Of a DNA stretch of 64,000 nucleotides, positions 28,552-37,470 are shown piece by piece. Source of the DNA: Planctomycetales bacterium ZRK34 (GTDB taxonomy: Bacteria > Planctomycetota > Phycisphaerae > Phycisphaerales > Zrk34); the NCBI GenBank assembly GCA_014873095.1, contig CP050848.1, positions 1,178,001-1,242,000 of the forward strand, given 5' to 3'. The notes under the pieces are model-generated. The model was given only the letters and a program-made list of their open reading frames with translations, did not search any database and was not told where the DNA came from. Each line of letters begins with the position of its first letter. Position 1 is the stretch's first letter. The position numbers were made by a program, and so were the translations under genes.

Positions 28552-29298
28552 TTAATCCTTGGGTTTGGGCCAGTACCATTGCATGCCGGCAGGGCTCTGC
28601 TGCCAGTAAGATTCCATGTCGGTGAAAGCGATCCAACCGGCTGAACCGTCGTGGAAGGCGGCGTTCATGCCTTCGGGAATTTCGCGGGTTTCGGGATTGT
28701 CGTGGGCCAGCCAGGTGGTCGAGGCGATGTTGGGACCGCGGGACAGCGTCAGACAACCCCAGATCGGCCACTGGCCCGGCGGGAAGTCAGACACCCGGCT
28801 CAAGTCCGGCTGATAGGGATTGTCGTTGCGCTCGTGCATCCAGTTGGCCCCGCGATCGGGCATCACGTAATACTGATAGGTGATGTGCGTCCAGCGATAG
28901 TCCGGGGAGATCAGGCCGGGGTAGCGGATCTGTCGAAGATCGCCGGGGCAGAACAGCAACTCATCGTCCTGTCGGATGAACGGTCGAATGCCCAGCGGAT
29001 CAGGTATGATCGGGATATTCAGGTAGCGGGCGAAGAACGGTTTGTTCAGATTGCTGACCACATGCGACAGGGTGGTCGTGCTCATGCCGCCCCGGTCCGG
29101 CATGGCGCCTTTGTAATCGTTGGAGTAGATGTAGCATGATGTGATGATCTGCTTCTGCTGGGTCGCGCAGAGCAGGCGGCGGGCCTGCTGGCGGGCTTTG
29201 GCCAGCGCCGGCAACAGGATCGCGATCAACAGCGCAATGATCGATACGACCACCAGCAGTTCGATCAGCGTGAAGCCATATTTCTTCGCGTGGGACAT
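28552..29298 (-). CDS. Pilin-like protein with type II/IV N-terminal leader (3 of 3 tandem)
   Basis: 248 aa from ATG 29298 ([17 protein letters not shown]). The frame is open to 29376, but the extra 26 residues run into the palindromic repeat and would bury the leader. The leader is followed by [17 protein letters not shown]. The central motif is [33 protein letters not shown] and the end is [18 protein letters not shown]. It is the promoter-proximal member of the tandem set. Confidence 0.85.
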   Translation of the reverse strand: MSHAKKYGFTLIELLVVVSIIALLIAILLPALAKARQQARRLLCATQQKQIITSCYIYSNDYKGAMPDRGGMSTTTLSHVVSNLNKPFFARYLNIPIIPDPLGIRPFIRQDDELLFCPGDLRQIRYPGLISPDYRWTHITYQYYVMPDRGANWMHERNDNPYQPDLSRVSDFPPGQWPIWGCLTLSRGPNIASTTWLAHDNPETREIPEGMNAAFHDGSAGWIAFTDMESYWQQSPAGMQWYWPKPKD

Positions 29299-29311
29299 TG
29301 CGTTTACCCTC

Positions 29312-29335
29312 AGCCGGGCCGCTACGCGGCCCTGG
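29312..29335. repeat. Intergenic palindromic repeat, family 1 (copy C)
   Basis: AGCCGGGCCGCTACGCGGCC plus CTGG. It contains the perfect hairpin GGGCCGC-TAC-GCGGCCC (7-bp stem, 3-nt loop) and is the best preserved of the three copies. It lies between the pilin-like genes and the exoprotein genes. Confidence 0.75.
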
Positions 29336-29419
29336 TCTGATTGCCCTGATCTTCCTGTCCCCTCCGAGATGTTCAAAGCGTCAGGGCCGCTCTCGCGGCG
29401 CTGGCGCGGCGGAATGTGA

Positions 29420-30157
29420 TCAGCGGCGGCGACGCCGCAGTGTGATCAGCGATAGCAGACCCAGCCCGGCCGGCAACGACGCAGGCGTCGGCACAGCCAC
29501 GGTCACGGCCGACAGCAGCACATGCGAATTACTGCTGGAACCGGCGCCGGTGAAACTGATGTGCAGCAGGTCGCTGACATTGTCCGGCTGGAAGTGCAGC
29601 AGATACAGGCGACCGATTTTGTCATCGCCCCATGAAAAGCTGCTGTCGGTGTAGGTCGTCGCGCCATTGAGCGTGGCGGTCAGCGTGCCGACCTTGCGAT
29701 AACCGGCTACGAACAGGCGTACAAACAGCCCCTGCGAAGGATCACCCGTAATATCAAGCTCCACACCGGCGCCGCTGGTCGACAGAGCGGTGCTCGTGAT
29801 GCCGGAAACCGTGACACCGGTCGCCGTCGTCGGACTTACACCGTCGGTGTAGCTGATCTGCTGGGTGCTGGACACCGTCACCCCACGGGTGTTGGCGCCC
29901 AGAATATTGCTGACATCGCCGATCAGTGCGGTGACGTTGTCTTTGCGGTTGTTCGGCGTTCCATTGGCCCGAGGGTTGGAAGTGCTGGTCCAGACAGCCC
30001 AGTCGCCACCGACACTCAAGGCGGTCAGATCAGCCGGGGACACGGGATTGGCCTGCGCGACTCCGGTCAGCGTCGCGGCCGAAGCCGACATGCTGATCGT
30101 CAGTACCGCAACCAGGGCGAGCGTCCAGGCGGCAGGTTGTGTCATGTCTCTTCTCAT
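29420..30157 (-). CDS. Exoprotein with [13 protein letters not shown] C-terminal sorting tail
   Basis: 245 aa from ATG 30157, which has GGAG 9 nt upstream. The TTG at 30196 and ATG 30145 are alternatives. A signal peptide ([16 protein letters not shown]) precedes a beta-rich domain. The tail [23 protein letters not shown] has the proline motif, hydrophobic helix and Arg cluster of a sorting signal, but LPAG replaces the usual PEP continuation. The mature part is paralogous to the 31684 protein (DWAVW/DWAYW, GTLTATL, SHVLL..V.V and the same tail). Confidence 0.78.
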   Translation of the reverse strand: MRRDMTQPAAWTLALVAVLTISMSASAATLTGVAQANPVSPADLTALSVGGDWAVWTSTSNPRANGTPNNRKDNVTALIGDVSNILGANTRGVTVSSTQQISYTDGVSPTTATGVTVSGITSTALSTSGAGVELDITGDPSQGLFVRLFVAGYRKVGTLTATLNGATTYTDSSFSWGDDKIGRLYLLHFQPDNVSDLLHISFTGAGSSSNSHVLLSAVTVAVPTPASLPAGLGLLSLITLRRRRR

Positions 30158-30245
30158 CTGGGAAAGCTCCGAGTAGGAGTGAACCTTCTTGATCAAAGCA
30201 TTCGCCCGACTTTCGCCGAGCGAACGCGTGCAGGCGGCTAAGCGT

Positions 30246-31655
30246 TTACAGGCGACGACGTCGCCGAATCATGGTGAGTGTGAACAGGCCCAGGCCGGCC
30301 GGCAGGGCCGCGGGGCTCGGAATCGACAGCACACGGAAGTTCTTGTAGGACGCCTGCGGCGTGGCGCGCAGGCCGACCGACCCGCTGGCGAATGTCGAAT
30401 CCGTCGCCGAGGCGAAAGCGACCTGCGTGCCGTCCTGGTTGTACAGCCAGGCCTCGATCAGATCGCCGATCAGAGCGACCTTCAACGACCAGACCTCGCC
30501 ATTGTTGTACGTGTCGGTGGCGTTCATGAACGCGATCCGAGTGTTGGCCCCATCGTCGAAGCGGTAGATTTCCAGCGCATCGTTCATGCCGTACAGACGC
30601 ACGTGGTAGAAACTGTCGTTGTCCTGGGCTCGGGCGATGATGCCGCCGACGTTGTCGCCGCTCTTGGCGAAGCTGGTTTCGATGACGATGTTGTCGAGAT
30701 TGGTGGCGTCGCCGCCGTTTTCCAGCGCGCCGGTGTATTCGGTGACACCGGTGCCCGACCCGTCCAGTCGGTAAGAACCGTTGCCATCCAAACGCCATCC
30801 GCTGGGACCGGCGGCGCCTTGCAGCACGCCCCAACCGGTCGGCAACGTGTCGAGCGTACCGTCGAAGCTGGTCTGATACAGCAGCGTGCTCGCTTCGCGG
30901 CGAACGGTCTCGATCTGCGAGCCCGACAGTGCGCCGGCGTAGACGCGCACATCATCGAACAACGCATCGGGACTGCGATCGCTGCTGGACCCGGCCGTCG
31001 ATCCGACGCGCACATCGGCGGTGGTGTCCCCGGGCACGCTGAAGGCGCCGTTGGAACTGCCGCCCAGCGAAGCGACCGCAGCCGCTTCGGCGCCGGAGTA
31101 GAATGTCGCCGACTTTGAGCCGGCGTTGTACGACACCGCGATGAATTGCCAGCCGGGCCCGGTGCTGATCGAGCCGGCGGATTGGGTCGTGTTGAACCCG
31201 GTGGCGTTCAACTCGGAAAAGCCCAGAAACCCGCTGTTGGCCATGCGGAAGTCCCAGCCGGTCAGCGGGCCGCTGTTGTTGAAGAGCTTGCTGACGATGC
31301 GATCGTTGCCGTCCGGCGTGGACTGAAAATTCACCCATGCCGTGATCGTCAGCGAGCCCAGGTTGTCGAGCTTGTCGGCATCACCGCCTGTGGCGTAGTC
31401 CTCGGTCCCGCCGTTGGTGTCCATCGCCCCGGTCGAAAACCCGAACGGCGTATCCGTCGTCGCGGCTGCGTCGTTGACATACGACCCGTCCGCCGCCGTC
31501 GAGGCGCCGTTCGACAGGCCGCTGTCCGTGATCGTTCCGCCGTCAAACCCATAGCGCAGCAGCGGCTCGATATACGCCGCTTGCGACGTCGAAACCATCA
31601 GCCCCAGCGCCAACGCGCCGAAGCCGAATACCCGATTCATTCTCATAGCAAACAT
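30246..31655 (-). CDS. LamG-domain exoprotein with PSPAALPAG-type sorting tail
   Basis: 469 aa. A signal peptide (FGFGALALGLMVSTSQAA) is followed by a LamG/concanavalin-like domain (about residues 27-255: SLTITAWVNFQSTPDGNDRIVSK, ALFDDVRVYAGALSGSQIETVRRE). A second jellyroll follows (about 260-445: YQTSFDGTLDTLPTGWGVLQG, FYHVRLYGMNDALEIYRFDDG, ASYKNFRVLSI) that is paralogous to the N-terminal half of the 32466 protein. The tail is PSPAALPAGLGLFTLTMIRRRRR. GGAG precedes the ATG by 7 nt. A carbohydrate-binding surface protein is likely. Confidence 0.8.
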   Translation of the reverse strand: MFAMRMNRVFGFGALALGLMVSTSQAAYIEPLLRYGFDGGTITDSGLSNGASTAADGSYVNDAAATTDTPFGFSTGAMDTNGGTEDYATGGDADKLDNLGSLTITAWVNFQSTPDGNDRIVSKLFNNSGPLTGWDFRMANSGFLGFSELNATGFNTTQSAGSISTGPGWQFIAVSYNAGSKSATFYSGAEAAAVASLGGSSNGAFSVPGDTTADVRVGSTAGSSSDRSPDALFDDVRVYAGALSGSQIETVRREASTLLYQTSFDGTLDTLPTGWGVLQGAAGPSGWRLDGNGSYRLDGSGTGVTEYTGALENGGDATNLDNIVIETSFAKSGDNVGGIIARAQDNDSFYHVRLYGMNDALEIYRFDDGANTRIAFMNATDTYNNGEVWSLKVALIGDLIEAWLYNQDGTQVAFASATDSTFASGSVGLRATPQASYKNFRVLSIPSPAALPAGLGLFTLTMIRRRRRL

Positions 31656-31683
31656 GACACAACTCCGTCTCTCTAAGAAGGTC

Positions 31684-32469
31684 TCACTTTCCTGTGTGCA
31701 TCCGCATCGGCTGACGACGGCGAAGCGCCATCAACCCCATCATCGCCAGTCCGGCCGGCAGGGCCGCGGGCGTTGGAATCGAGACCGCCACGCCGTCGAT
31801 GAGCACGTGCGACAGGCTGCCTTCGGTGCCGTTGACGCTGAGCACCAGGTCGAGGTCCAACACCTCGCCGGGGTTGTCCGCGGTCACTTCAAGCGTGTAC
31901 AGAAACGTGAATTTTTCCGAACTCTGCCCCGCCGAGAGCGCCGAATCATCAGTCAGGCTGGCGGTCGGCAGGGTGGCGGTCAATGTGCCGGTGCCGTCAT
32001 AGATGCTGAGCCAGAGGTAGACCGTGTAGGTTTTGGCGGTCGGCAGCGTCAGGTCCAGCGACAGGCCGACGTCCTCGGTGTTCAGGGTCTGATTGAACAC
32101 GCCCGAAACGTTGTTGACTGTGGAACTGACCGGGGAGGTGCCATCGGTGAAGGTGAAGTCGGCTTTGGTGTCGGCGGTGGAGCCGCGCAGACCCGTGCCG
32201 TTGATGGCGCTGAGTGAGCCGACCACCGACGCGCCGGCTTTTTCATTGGTGGGATCGCCTGTCACGGAGCTGGACGTGGTATCCCAGTAGGCCCAATCGA
32301 TATTACCCCGGGCAGTGAGGTCGAAAGCGGGGTCGTTGACTGAAACGACCGATGCCGAGCCGGTGATCGTCGCGCCTTGCGCCGACGATGTAAATCCGCA
32401 CAGGCCGGCCATCAACAGACCTGCCAGCAGAAGCGTCATGAACGATTGGTGGTTGTGCTCGTATCTCAT
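31684..32469 (-). CDS. Exoprotein with PTPAALPAG-type sorting tail
   Basis: 261 aa. Signal peptide LLLAGLLMAGLCGFTSSAQG, one beta-rich domain, and the tail PTPAALPAGLAMMGLMALRRR followed by a short extension. It is paralogous to the 29420 protein over its whole length (NIDWAYWDTTSSS / [11 protein letters not shown]). AAGGAG is 7 nt upstream, and the start overlaps the upstream stop as ATGA, so it is coupled to the DNRLRE gene. Confidence 0.78.
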   Translation of the reverse strand: MRYEHNHQSFMTLLLAGLLMAGLCGFTSSAQGATITGSASVVSVNDPAFDLTARGNIDWAYWDTTSSSVTGDPTNEKAGASVVGSLSAINGTGLRGSTADTKADFTFTDGTSPVSSTVNNVSGVFNQTLNTEDVGLSLDLTLPTAKTYTVYLWLSIYDGTGTLTATLPTASLTDDSALSAGQSSEKFTFLYTLEVTADNPGEVLDLDLVLSVNGTEGSLSHVLIDGVAVSIPTPAALPAGLAMMGLMALRRRQPMRMHTGK

Positions 32470-33881
32470 TTGGATTCTCCTTGCGTCTTAGTGACGACAG
32501 CCATCGCCGGGCGGCGACGGATCACACCCAACAGCATGCCGATCATCACCATCAGCGAGGTCGGCTCGGGGATCAGCACAAGGCTCAGCGCCGGGGCCAC
32601 GCCGCCGGACTGTTCCTTGGAATCAAACTGGAGGAAATTCGAGTCACCGAAACTGCCGGGGGTCAGATCCACCAGAATGAACGTGACCAGGCCGTTGGTA
32701 TCGGCGTTCAGGAAGTCGACCAGGGCCTCGCTGGTGAAACGGAGGGTTTCATCATTGACGCCGCCGGTGAAGGTGCCCAGCAGGACGGCATCGGAATCCA
32801 GGCCGGTGCCGGTGTCGTTGCCGGGGGCGTTGTTCCACGTGATGCCGCCGGCGCCGGATTCAATCCAGCCGGCGCCCGAGGGATCGTCGTCACCATCGAC
32901 GCCATCGACCAGGGCGTACACGTTGAACGTCTGGCCCGTGGTCACTCGATTGTTCACGGTCAGGTCGAGGCTGGCGCTGAAGACCTGGTCATCACCGACG
33001 CTGGACAGGTCGTAGCGGAGATAGGACTTGCGATAAAGCTGATTGGAGTCTTCGCCGGACTTGGTTTGAACCGTGGTATCTGTGCCGTGGTTGGTGTCGG
33101 CGGCGCCGGCCTGATCGGTGCGGAATTCGATGAAGGCGTCAGCGCCGTTGCCATCGGCCGTGGTGATCTGAGTCGGGGTGGCGATGCTGAAGCTTTCGTA
33201 GACCGACGGACTGGCGCCACGGACGCCGGCCGACCCGCTGGTCAAGACCGACGTGGTAGAGGTGGAGCGAATCTTACCGACGAGTTGACCGGCATCGTTA
33301 AACAGCAGCGCGCCGACCTGCTGGGCGTCTTTACCGCCGAGCGTGGTCATCACCAGTCGCCAGGTTTCACCGAGGGTGTAGCTTTCGGAGATAGTGACTG
33401 TGTTGTTCCCGGTGAAGTCGTCCGTCATCGCCGAGACGCCGCCGTTGAAACGGTAAAGCTGCAGTGAAGTGGTGCCGCTGAGCCGGGCGTGATAGAAGGT
33501 TTCCGAAGTGCCGCTGCCGGATGGGTGGTGGGTGATCAGGCCGGTGATGCCGGCGTTGCTTTTGCGGATATCCGCGGACACAACCACGTTTGTCAGACTG
33601 TCAGCCGTCGAACTGTCGCCCAGCACGAAGCCGTCGCCCAGCGCCAAGGAGGCATTGGTCGACCCGCCATAACGTAAATCACCCGCGGCATCGATGGCCC
33701 AGCCCGCTTCGTCGACGATTCCAACCCATCCTGTGGGCAGGCTGCCCTCGGCTTCCGGGAAATCCGTCTGATACAGCGTCGAGGCCTGCACGGCCCCAAC
33801 GCACATCACAACCCCCATTGCCGCGGTGAACCGTTGGGTCCACCGCCGAGCTTTCATCGACATTCTCATTGTTCCACTCAT
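32466..33881 (-). CDS. PEP-CTERM exoprotein: jellyroll plus DNRLRE domain
   Basis: 471 aa. After a signal peptide (AAMGVVMCVGAVQA), residues about 33-235 form a jellyroll (LYQTDFPEAEGSLPTGWVG, TFYHARLSGTTSLQLYRFNGG) like the second domain of the 30246 protein. Residues about 237-440 form a DNRLRE/CBM96-like domain (RKSYLRYDLSSVGDDQVFSA, WNNAPGN, TFILVDLTPGSF). The tail is IPEPTSLMVMIGMLLGVIRRR. The start overlaps the FecR stop as ATGA with AGGAG 7 nt before it, so it is directly coupled to its presumed regulator. Confidence 0.83.
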   Translation of the reverse strand: MSGTMRMSMKARRWTQRFTAAMGVVMCVGAVQASTLYQTDFPEAEGSLPTGWVGIVDEAGWAIDAAGDLRYGGSTNASLALGDGFVLGDSSTADSLTNVVVSADIRKSNAGITGLITHHPSGSGTSETFYHARLSGTTSLQLYRFNGGVSAMTDDFTGNNTVTISESYTLGETWRLVMTTLGGKDAQQVGALLFNDAGQLVGKIRSTSTTSVLTSGSAGVRGASPSVYESFSIATPTQITTADGNGADAFIEFRTDQAGAADTNHGTDTTVQTKSGEDSNQLYRKSYLRYDLSSVGDDQVFSASLDLTVNNRVTTGQTFNVYALVDGVDGDDDPSGAGWIESGAGGITWNNAPGNDTGTGLDSDAVLLGTFTGGVNDETLRFTSEALVDFLNADTNGLVTFILVDLTPGSFGDSNFLQFDSKEQSGGVAPALSLVLIPEPTSLMVMIGMLLGVIRRRPAMAVVTKTQGESK

Positions 33882-35437
33882 TGCGTTTCTCCTGGGCTGG
33901 CATGTCTGGCGATCCGATCAGCTGACAGCGCCTGCGGGTAGTACGCCATGTGAGCCAGTCGGCCCACCCAGCGCTCGCCGGCGGCGCGTCCGCCGATCTT
34001 CACGTACTGATTATCCGCCGGATGGATCGGCCCCGAGCTTGCCAGGCTCTGAACCAACTGCCCATCCACGTAAAGTTGAATCTTGTTTTGTTCATCAAAC
34101 ACGACCGCCACGTGCGTCCACCGATCGCGCGACACGACCGCCTGATCAAACACGTAACGATCGATGCCCAACGCGTTGAAGACGATGTGCCCGCCCTCGG
34201 ACGTTGAGCCCATCGGGTCGTACATCAGCGACCAGCCCGCCCGGCCGTTGCCCGGCTCAGCCAGCACGATGTGACCCGGCTCGCTCATCGCGCCCGGCCA
34301 AATCCATGTTTCAATCGTGAAGTTGTTCGGCTGAATCATCCCCCACGACCCGGTGCCCGGCATGCCGAGCGAACTGGCGCCGTCGAAGTACATCAGCCCC
34401 TGCATTGCAGCTTCGATCTGCTCACGGAGTCGGGCGTCGGCGTTGATCGCGCGTCCGCCGTCGGCCAGGTTCACCAGCGGCGACTGCCCGCCAATGCGAA
34501 CCAGCGGCCAGTACATCTTCGGCTGATCTGTCAGCACCATGTTCGAGTACATGACTTCGTCGATCGGAACATGCGACGCATAGAAGCGCGGCAACTGGCG
34601 TGTGGCCATGATCTGCTGAGAGCCGAGCTCGAGCCGGGCCGTCTGCCCGCGGGTCAACCGGCGGCGCTGGAGCACCTGCCCCTGCCCGTCATGAATTTCC
34701 GCTTCAACCACGCCGTCAAACACGTGCACTTCCGTGGCGTGCAGATCGTCGACGATCAAACCGAATTCCGTACCCAGGTCGACCACCTTGCCGCCGGGGG
34801 CGCTGACCTCAAAGCCGTGCGCCGACTGGGGCACCGAAGCGATCAGTTGACCGGAATACAGGTGCCCGCTGTTGGTGCTGGTGAGCTTGAAGCTGGCCGG
34901 GCCGTAAAGCGTGACCTGCGCGCCGTCGAGGAACATGATCGTCGCCGAGCCGGATTTCAGGTCCAGCCGATCGGTGACCAGCTGCCCGTCGGCGTCGACG
35001 GTCAACGGAACATTCCACTGGGCGAAGGCGGCATCAATGACGGAAGCCAGGTGCGTGCGGGTCGCCACAGGCGCTTCGGTGCCGGACCTGGTGTTCAACG
35101 GCACCATGATCCACCACGTCAGAGCGATGGCTACTGCGGCCGCCATGGCGACGGTCGCCGCGGCGGTCAGACGCCAGCGCCAAGACGAGGTCGGCTCGAC
35201 CGCATCATCCATGCGGGCGCCTTCAGCCTGCTCGCGGGCGGTGTCCAGCAACAGCCGCGGACTGATCAGGTGACGGACCAGTCGCGTCTGCAGGCTCATC
35301 CGCACGAAGGTTTCACGCAACGCCTCGTCGGCGTGCATCATGGCTGACAGTTCTTCGAACTGCTCGTCGGTCGCCACGCTATCCAAGTAGTACGTGGCCA
35401 GTTCCATGAACCGCTCATGCTGAGGGTGGTCGTTCAT
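33878..35437 (-). CDS. FecR-family anti-sigma factor with C-terminal LamG domain
   Basis: 519 aa from ATG 35437, 2 nt after the sigma stop. Order: cytoplasmic anti-sigma-like helices (residues about 1-70), one transmembrane helix (about 90-113, ATVAMAAAVAIALTWWIM), periplasmic FecR domain (about 150-260, GSATIMFLDGAQVTLYGPASF, GGKVVDLGTEFGLIVDD), and a LamG domain (about 300-510, NNFTIETWIWPGAM, DRWTHVAVVFDEQNKIQLYVDG, YPQALSADRIARH). It is expected to bind the ECF sigma and respond to an extracytoplasmic signal. The LamG fold also occurs in the exoprotein at 30246. Confidence 0.85.
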   Translation of the reverse strand: MNDHPQHERFMELATYYLDSVATDEQFEELSAMMHADEALRETFVRMSLQTRLVRHLISPRLLLDTAREQAEGARMDDAVEPTSSWRWRLTAAATVAMAAAVAIALTWWIMVPLNTRSGTEAPVATRTHLASVIDAAFAQWNVPLTVDADGQLVTDRLDLKSGSATIMFLDGAQVTLYGPASFKLTSTNSGHLYSGQLIASVPQSAHGFEVSAPGGKVVDLGTEFGLIVDDLHATEVHVFDGVVEAEIHDGQGQVLQRRRLTRGQTARLELGSQQIMATRQLPRFYASHVPIDEVMYSNMVLTDQPKMYWPLVRIGGQSPLVNLADGGRAINADARLREQIEAAMQGLMYFDGASSLGMPGTGSWGMIQPNNFTIETWIWPGAMSEPGHIVLAEPGNGRAGWSLMYDPMGSTSEGGHIVFNALGIDRYVFDQAVVSRDRWTHVAVVFDEQNKIQLYVDGQLVQSLASSGPIHPADNQYVKIGGRAAGERWVGRLAHMAYYPQALSADRIARHASPGETQ

Positions 35438-35439
35438 GT

Positions 35440-35964
35440 TCACAGGTCTGCCCCCCGGTGGATTTCGCGTTGGATGCATTCAGCCAGCGCCGCGTGGGTG
35501 CGTGAGAGAGCCGAATAGACGGTGTTGAACTTCCGCCCCACCGCCGCGGCCAGATGGTCGCCAGTCAGCCCCCGCCCGTAGCGGGCATCGATGATCTGCC
35601 GGCTGTACGGCGAAAGCTCATCCAGGCAGTGCCGCAGGGCGTCCATCATCGCGGAACTTTCAGCAACCTCGACCTGCCGCCACTGATCTTCCAGCAGGTC
35701 CAGCAGCTTTTCATCGAAAACACGCGGCTGGCGACGGTCTTTCCTCAGCATTTCCAACGACTTACGACGAGATGTCTCACGCAGCCAGGCGTAGAGATGA
35801 TCTTCGTCGTTGAAGGTGTCAAACCGCTCGAATGCGAGCGTAAAGGCTTCCTGAACAACGTCTTCCGCCAGATGATCGTCCGCCACGATCGCCAGCACAT
35901 ACGCCAGCAGGCGGTGCTGATCCTTGACCATGGCCTGAACGAAGCTGCGGTGGCTGAGCGACAT
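35440..35964 (-). CDS. ECF RNA polymerase sigma factor (planctomycete/Verrucomicrobia type)
   Basis: 174 aa. Region 2: RLLAYVLAIVADDHLAEDVVQEAFTLAFERFDTF, then YAWLRETSRRKSLEMLRK. Region 4: CLDELSPYSRQIIDARYGRGLTGDHLAAAVGRKFNTVYSALSRTHAALAECI. This fits the ECF subfamily paired with FecR proteins. It is the first gene of exoprotein locus A and is followed within 2 nt by its FecR partner, so it probably drives the exoprotein genes downstream. Confidence 0.9.
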   Translation of the reverse strand: MSLSHRSFVQAMVKDQHRLLAYVLAIVADDHLAEDVVQEAFTLAFERFDTFNDEDHLYAWLRETSRRKSLEMLRKDRRQPRVFDEKLLDLLEDQWRQVEVAESSAMMDALRHCLDELSPYSRQIIDARYGRGLTGDHLAAAVGRKFNTVYSALSRTHAALAECIQREIHRGADL

Positions 35965-36151
35965 CTCAAAAACCTCAAAATTGAGCCTTAGAACGACGTT
36001 CTACCCCTATATGCTTTTCGTGGCGGGAAATTGTGCATTCCGCGACAAAAAACCCGGACCTGTCTAACGGTATACTCCGGTCTGCCCGCGTGCGGTCAGT
36101 ATTTACCGTAATCGCTGTCAATCTCGCCTTTTGACCCGCCTGGAGCTGCGC
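35965..36151. promoter_or_regulatory. Divergent spacer between sigma gene and glucuronate-isomerase-like gene
   Basis: A -10-like TATACT lies at 36071-36076 in GGTATACTCC on the plus strand for the 36152 gene. No clear -35 is present. The AT-rich part at 35990-36055 faces the ECF sigma gene. The same GGTATACT motif precedes hemB. Confidence 0.4.
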
Positions 36152-37465
36152 ATGTCATTGACCACCACCCCCGACCTCGCCACCCAGATCGCCGACGCCA
36201 TCGACGGCCAATCGATCGTCGACATGCATACCCACCTGTATCCGCCCAGCTTCGGGACGCCCTCCGCCCCGACCGGCGCCGATGCCAACGGGCTGATGCT
36301 CTACGGCATCAATGAACTGCTGACTTACCACTACCTGGTGGCCGAGTTGTTCCGCGTGGTCAGCCCGTCGGAAGTTTCCGTGGCCGACTTCTGGGCGATG
36401 GATAAAACCGCCCAGGCTGACCTGATCTGGCATAAGCTGTTTCTCGACCGCTCGCCGATCAGTGAGGCGGCCCGTGGGGTGCTCACCACCCTGCAGAAGT
36501 TGGGCCTTGATCCGGGCGATCGCGACCTGGCCGGGTATCGCCGGTGGTTTGACGAGCAGGATCCCGACAAGCACATCGACCGCGTGATGGAACTTTCGCA
36601 TGTCGAATCGATCACGATGACCAACGCGGTCTTCGACGATAACGAACGACAACGCTGGCTCGACAATCCCGCCGTCGGTGATGACCCGCGTTTCACCGCC
36701 GTGCTGCGATTCGATCCGCTGCTCTGCGACTGGCCCGCCGCCGCGGCGAAGCTTGCCGAGTGGGGCTACGACGTCAAAGTCGACATCGACGACAAGACGG
36801 TTACCGAAGTGCGCCGCTTCCTCGGCGAATGGCTCGACCGCACGAAATCGATCTACGCCGCCGTCTCGCTGGGACCGGACTACCGCTACGGCGAAGGCCG
36901 CCACGGATCAGCCAAGTGGGCCGACGGCAACCGCATTCTCACCCAGGCTGTGTTGCCCGCCTGCGCCGAACGGAATCTGCCGTTCGCGATGATGATCGGC
37001 TCGGCGCGCGGTGTGAACCCCGCCCTGCGCGATGCCGGCGACATGGGCTTCGTCGCCGATGTGCCGTCAGTCACCGAACTGTGTCGCGACTTCCCGGACA
37101 ACAAATTCTTCGTGACCATGCTCTCGCGGGAGAATCAGCACGAGTTGGCCGTCGCCGCGCGAAAGTTCGGCAACCTGATGGTCTTCGGGTGCTGGTGGTT
37201 CTTGAACAACCCCTCGCTGATCGAGCAGATCACCCGCCTGCGCGTCGAGTTGCTGGGCGTGAGTTTCATCCCGCAGCACTCAGACTGCCGCGTGCTCGAA
37301 CAGCTGATCTACAAGTGGGATCACAGCCGCACGGTGATCGCGAAGGTGCTCACCGACAAGTATGCCGACATCGCCGCCACGGGTTGGCGCATCGGCGAAG
37401 ATGAACTTGCCCGCGATGTGAAGCTCTACCTGCGCGACAACTTCCTGAACTTTCTGAAGCGATAA
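36152..37465 (+). CDS. Glucuronate isomerase-like protein (amidohydrolase superfamily)
   Basis: 437 aa from ATG 36152. It starts SIVDMHTHLYPPSFG, the metal-binding HxH of the amidohydrolase superfamily. The UxaC-like stretch GINELLTYHYLVAELFRV, then WHKLFLDRSPISEAARGVLTTLQ, GCWWFLNNPSLIEQITRLR and LGVSFIPQHSDCRVLEQLIYKW support the uronate isomerase family. It would interconvert a uronate and a fructuronate-type ketose. It lies 5 nt upstream of a heparinase II/III-like lyase, which would release uronates, so the pair may break down an acidic polysaccharide. Confidence 0.78.
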   Translation: MSLTTTPDLATQIADAIDGQSIVDMHTHLYPPSFGTPSAPTGADANGLMLYGINELLTYHYLVAELFRVVSPSEVSVADFWAMDKTAQADLIWHKLFLDRSPISEAARGVLTTLQKLGLDPGDRDLAGYRRWFDEQDPDKHIDRVMELSHVESITMTNAVFDDNERQRWLDNPAVGDDPRFTAVLRFDPLLCDWPAAAAKLAEWGYDVKVDIDDKTVTEVRRFLGEWLDRTKSIYAAVSLGPDYRYGEGRHGSAKWADGNRILTQAVLPACAERNLPFAMMIGSARGVNPALRDAGDMGFVADVPSVTELCRDFPDNKFFVTMLSRENQHELAVAARKFGNLMVFGCWWFLNNPSLIEQITRLRVELLGVSFIPQHSDCRVLEQLIYKWDHSRTVIAKVLTDKYADIAATGWRIGEDELARDVKLYLRDNFLNFLKR

Positions 37466-37470
37466 CGACC

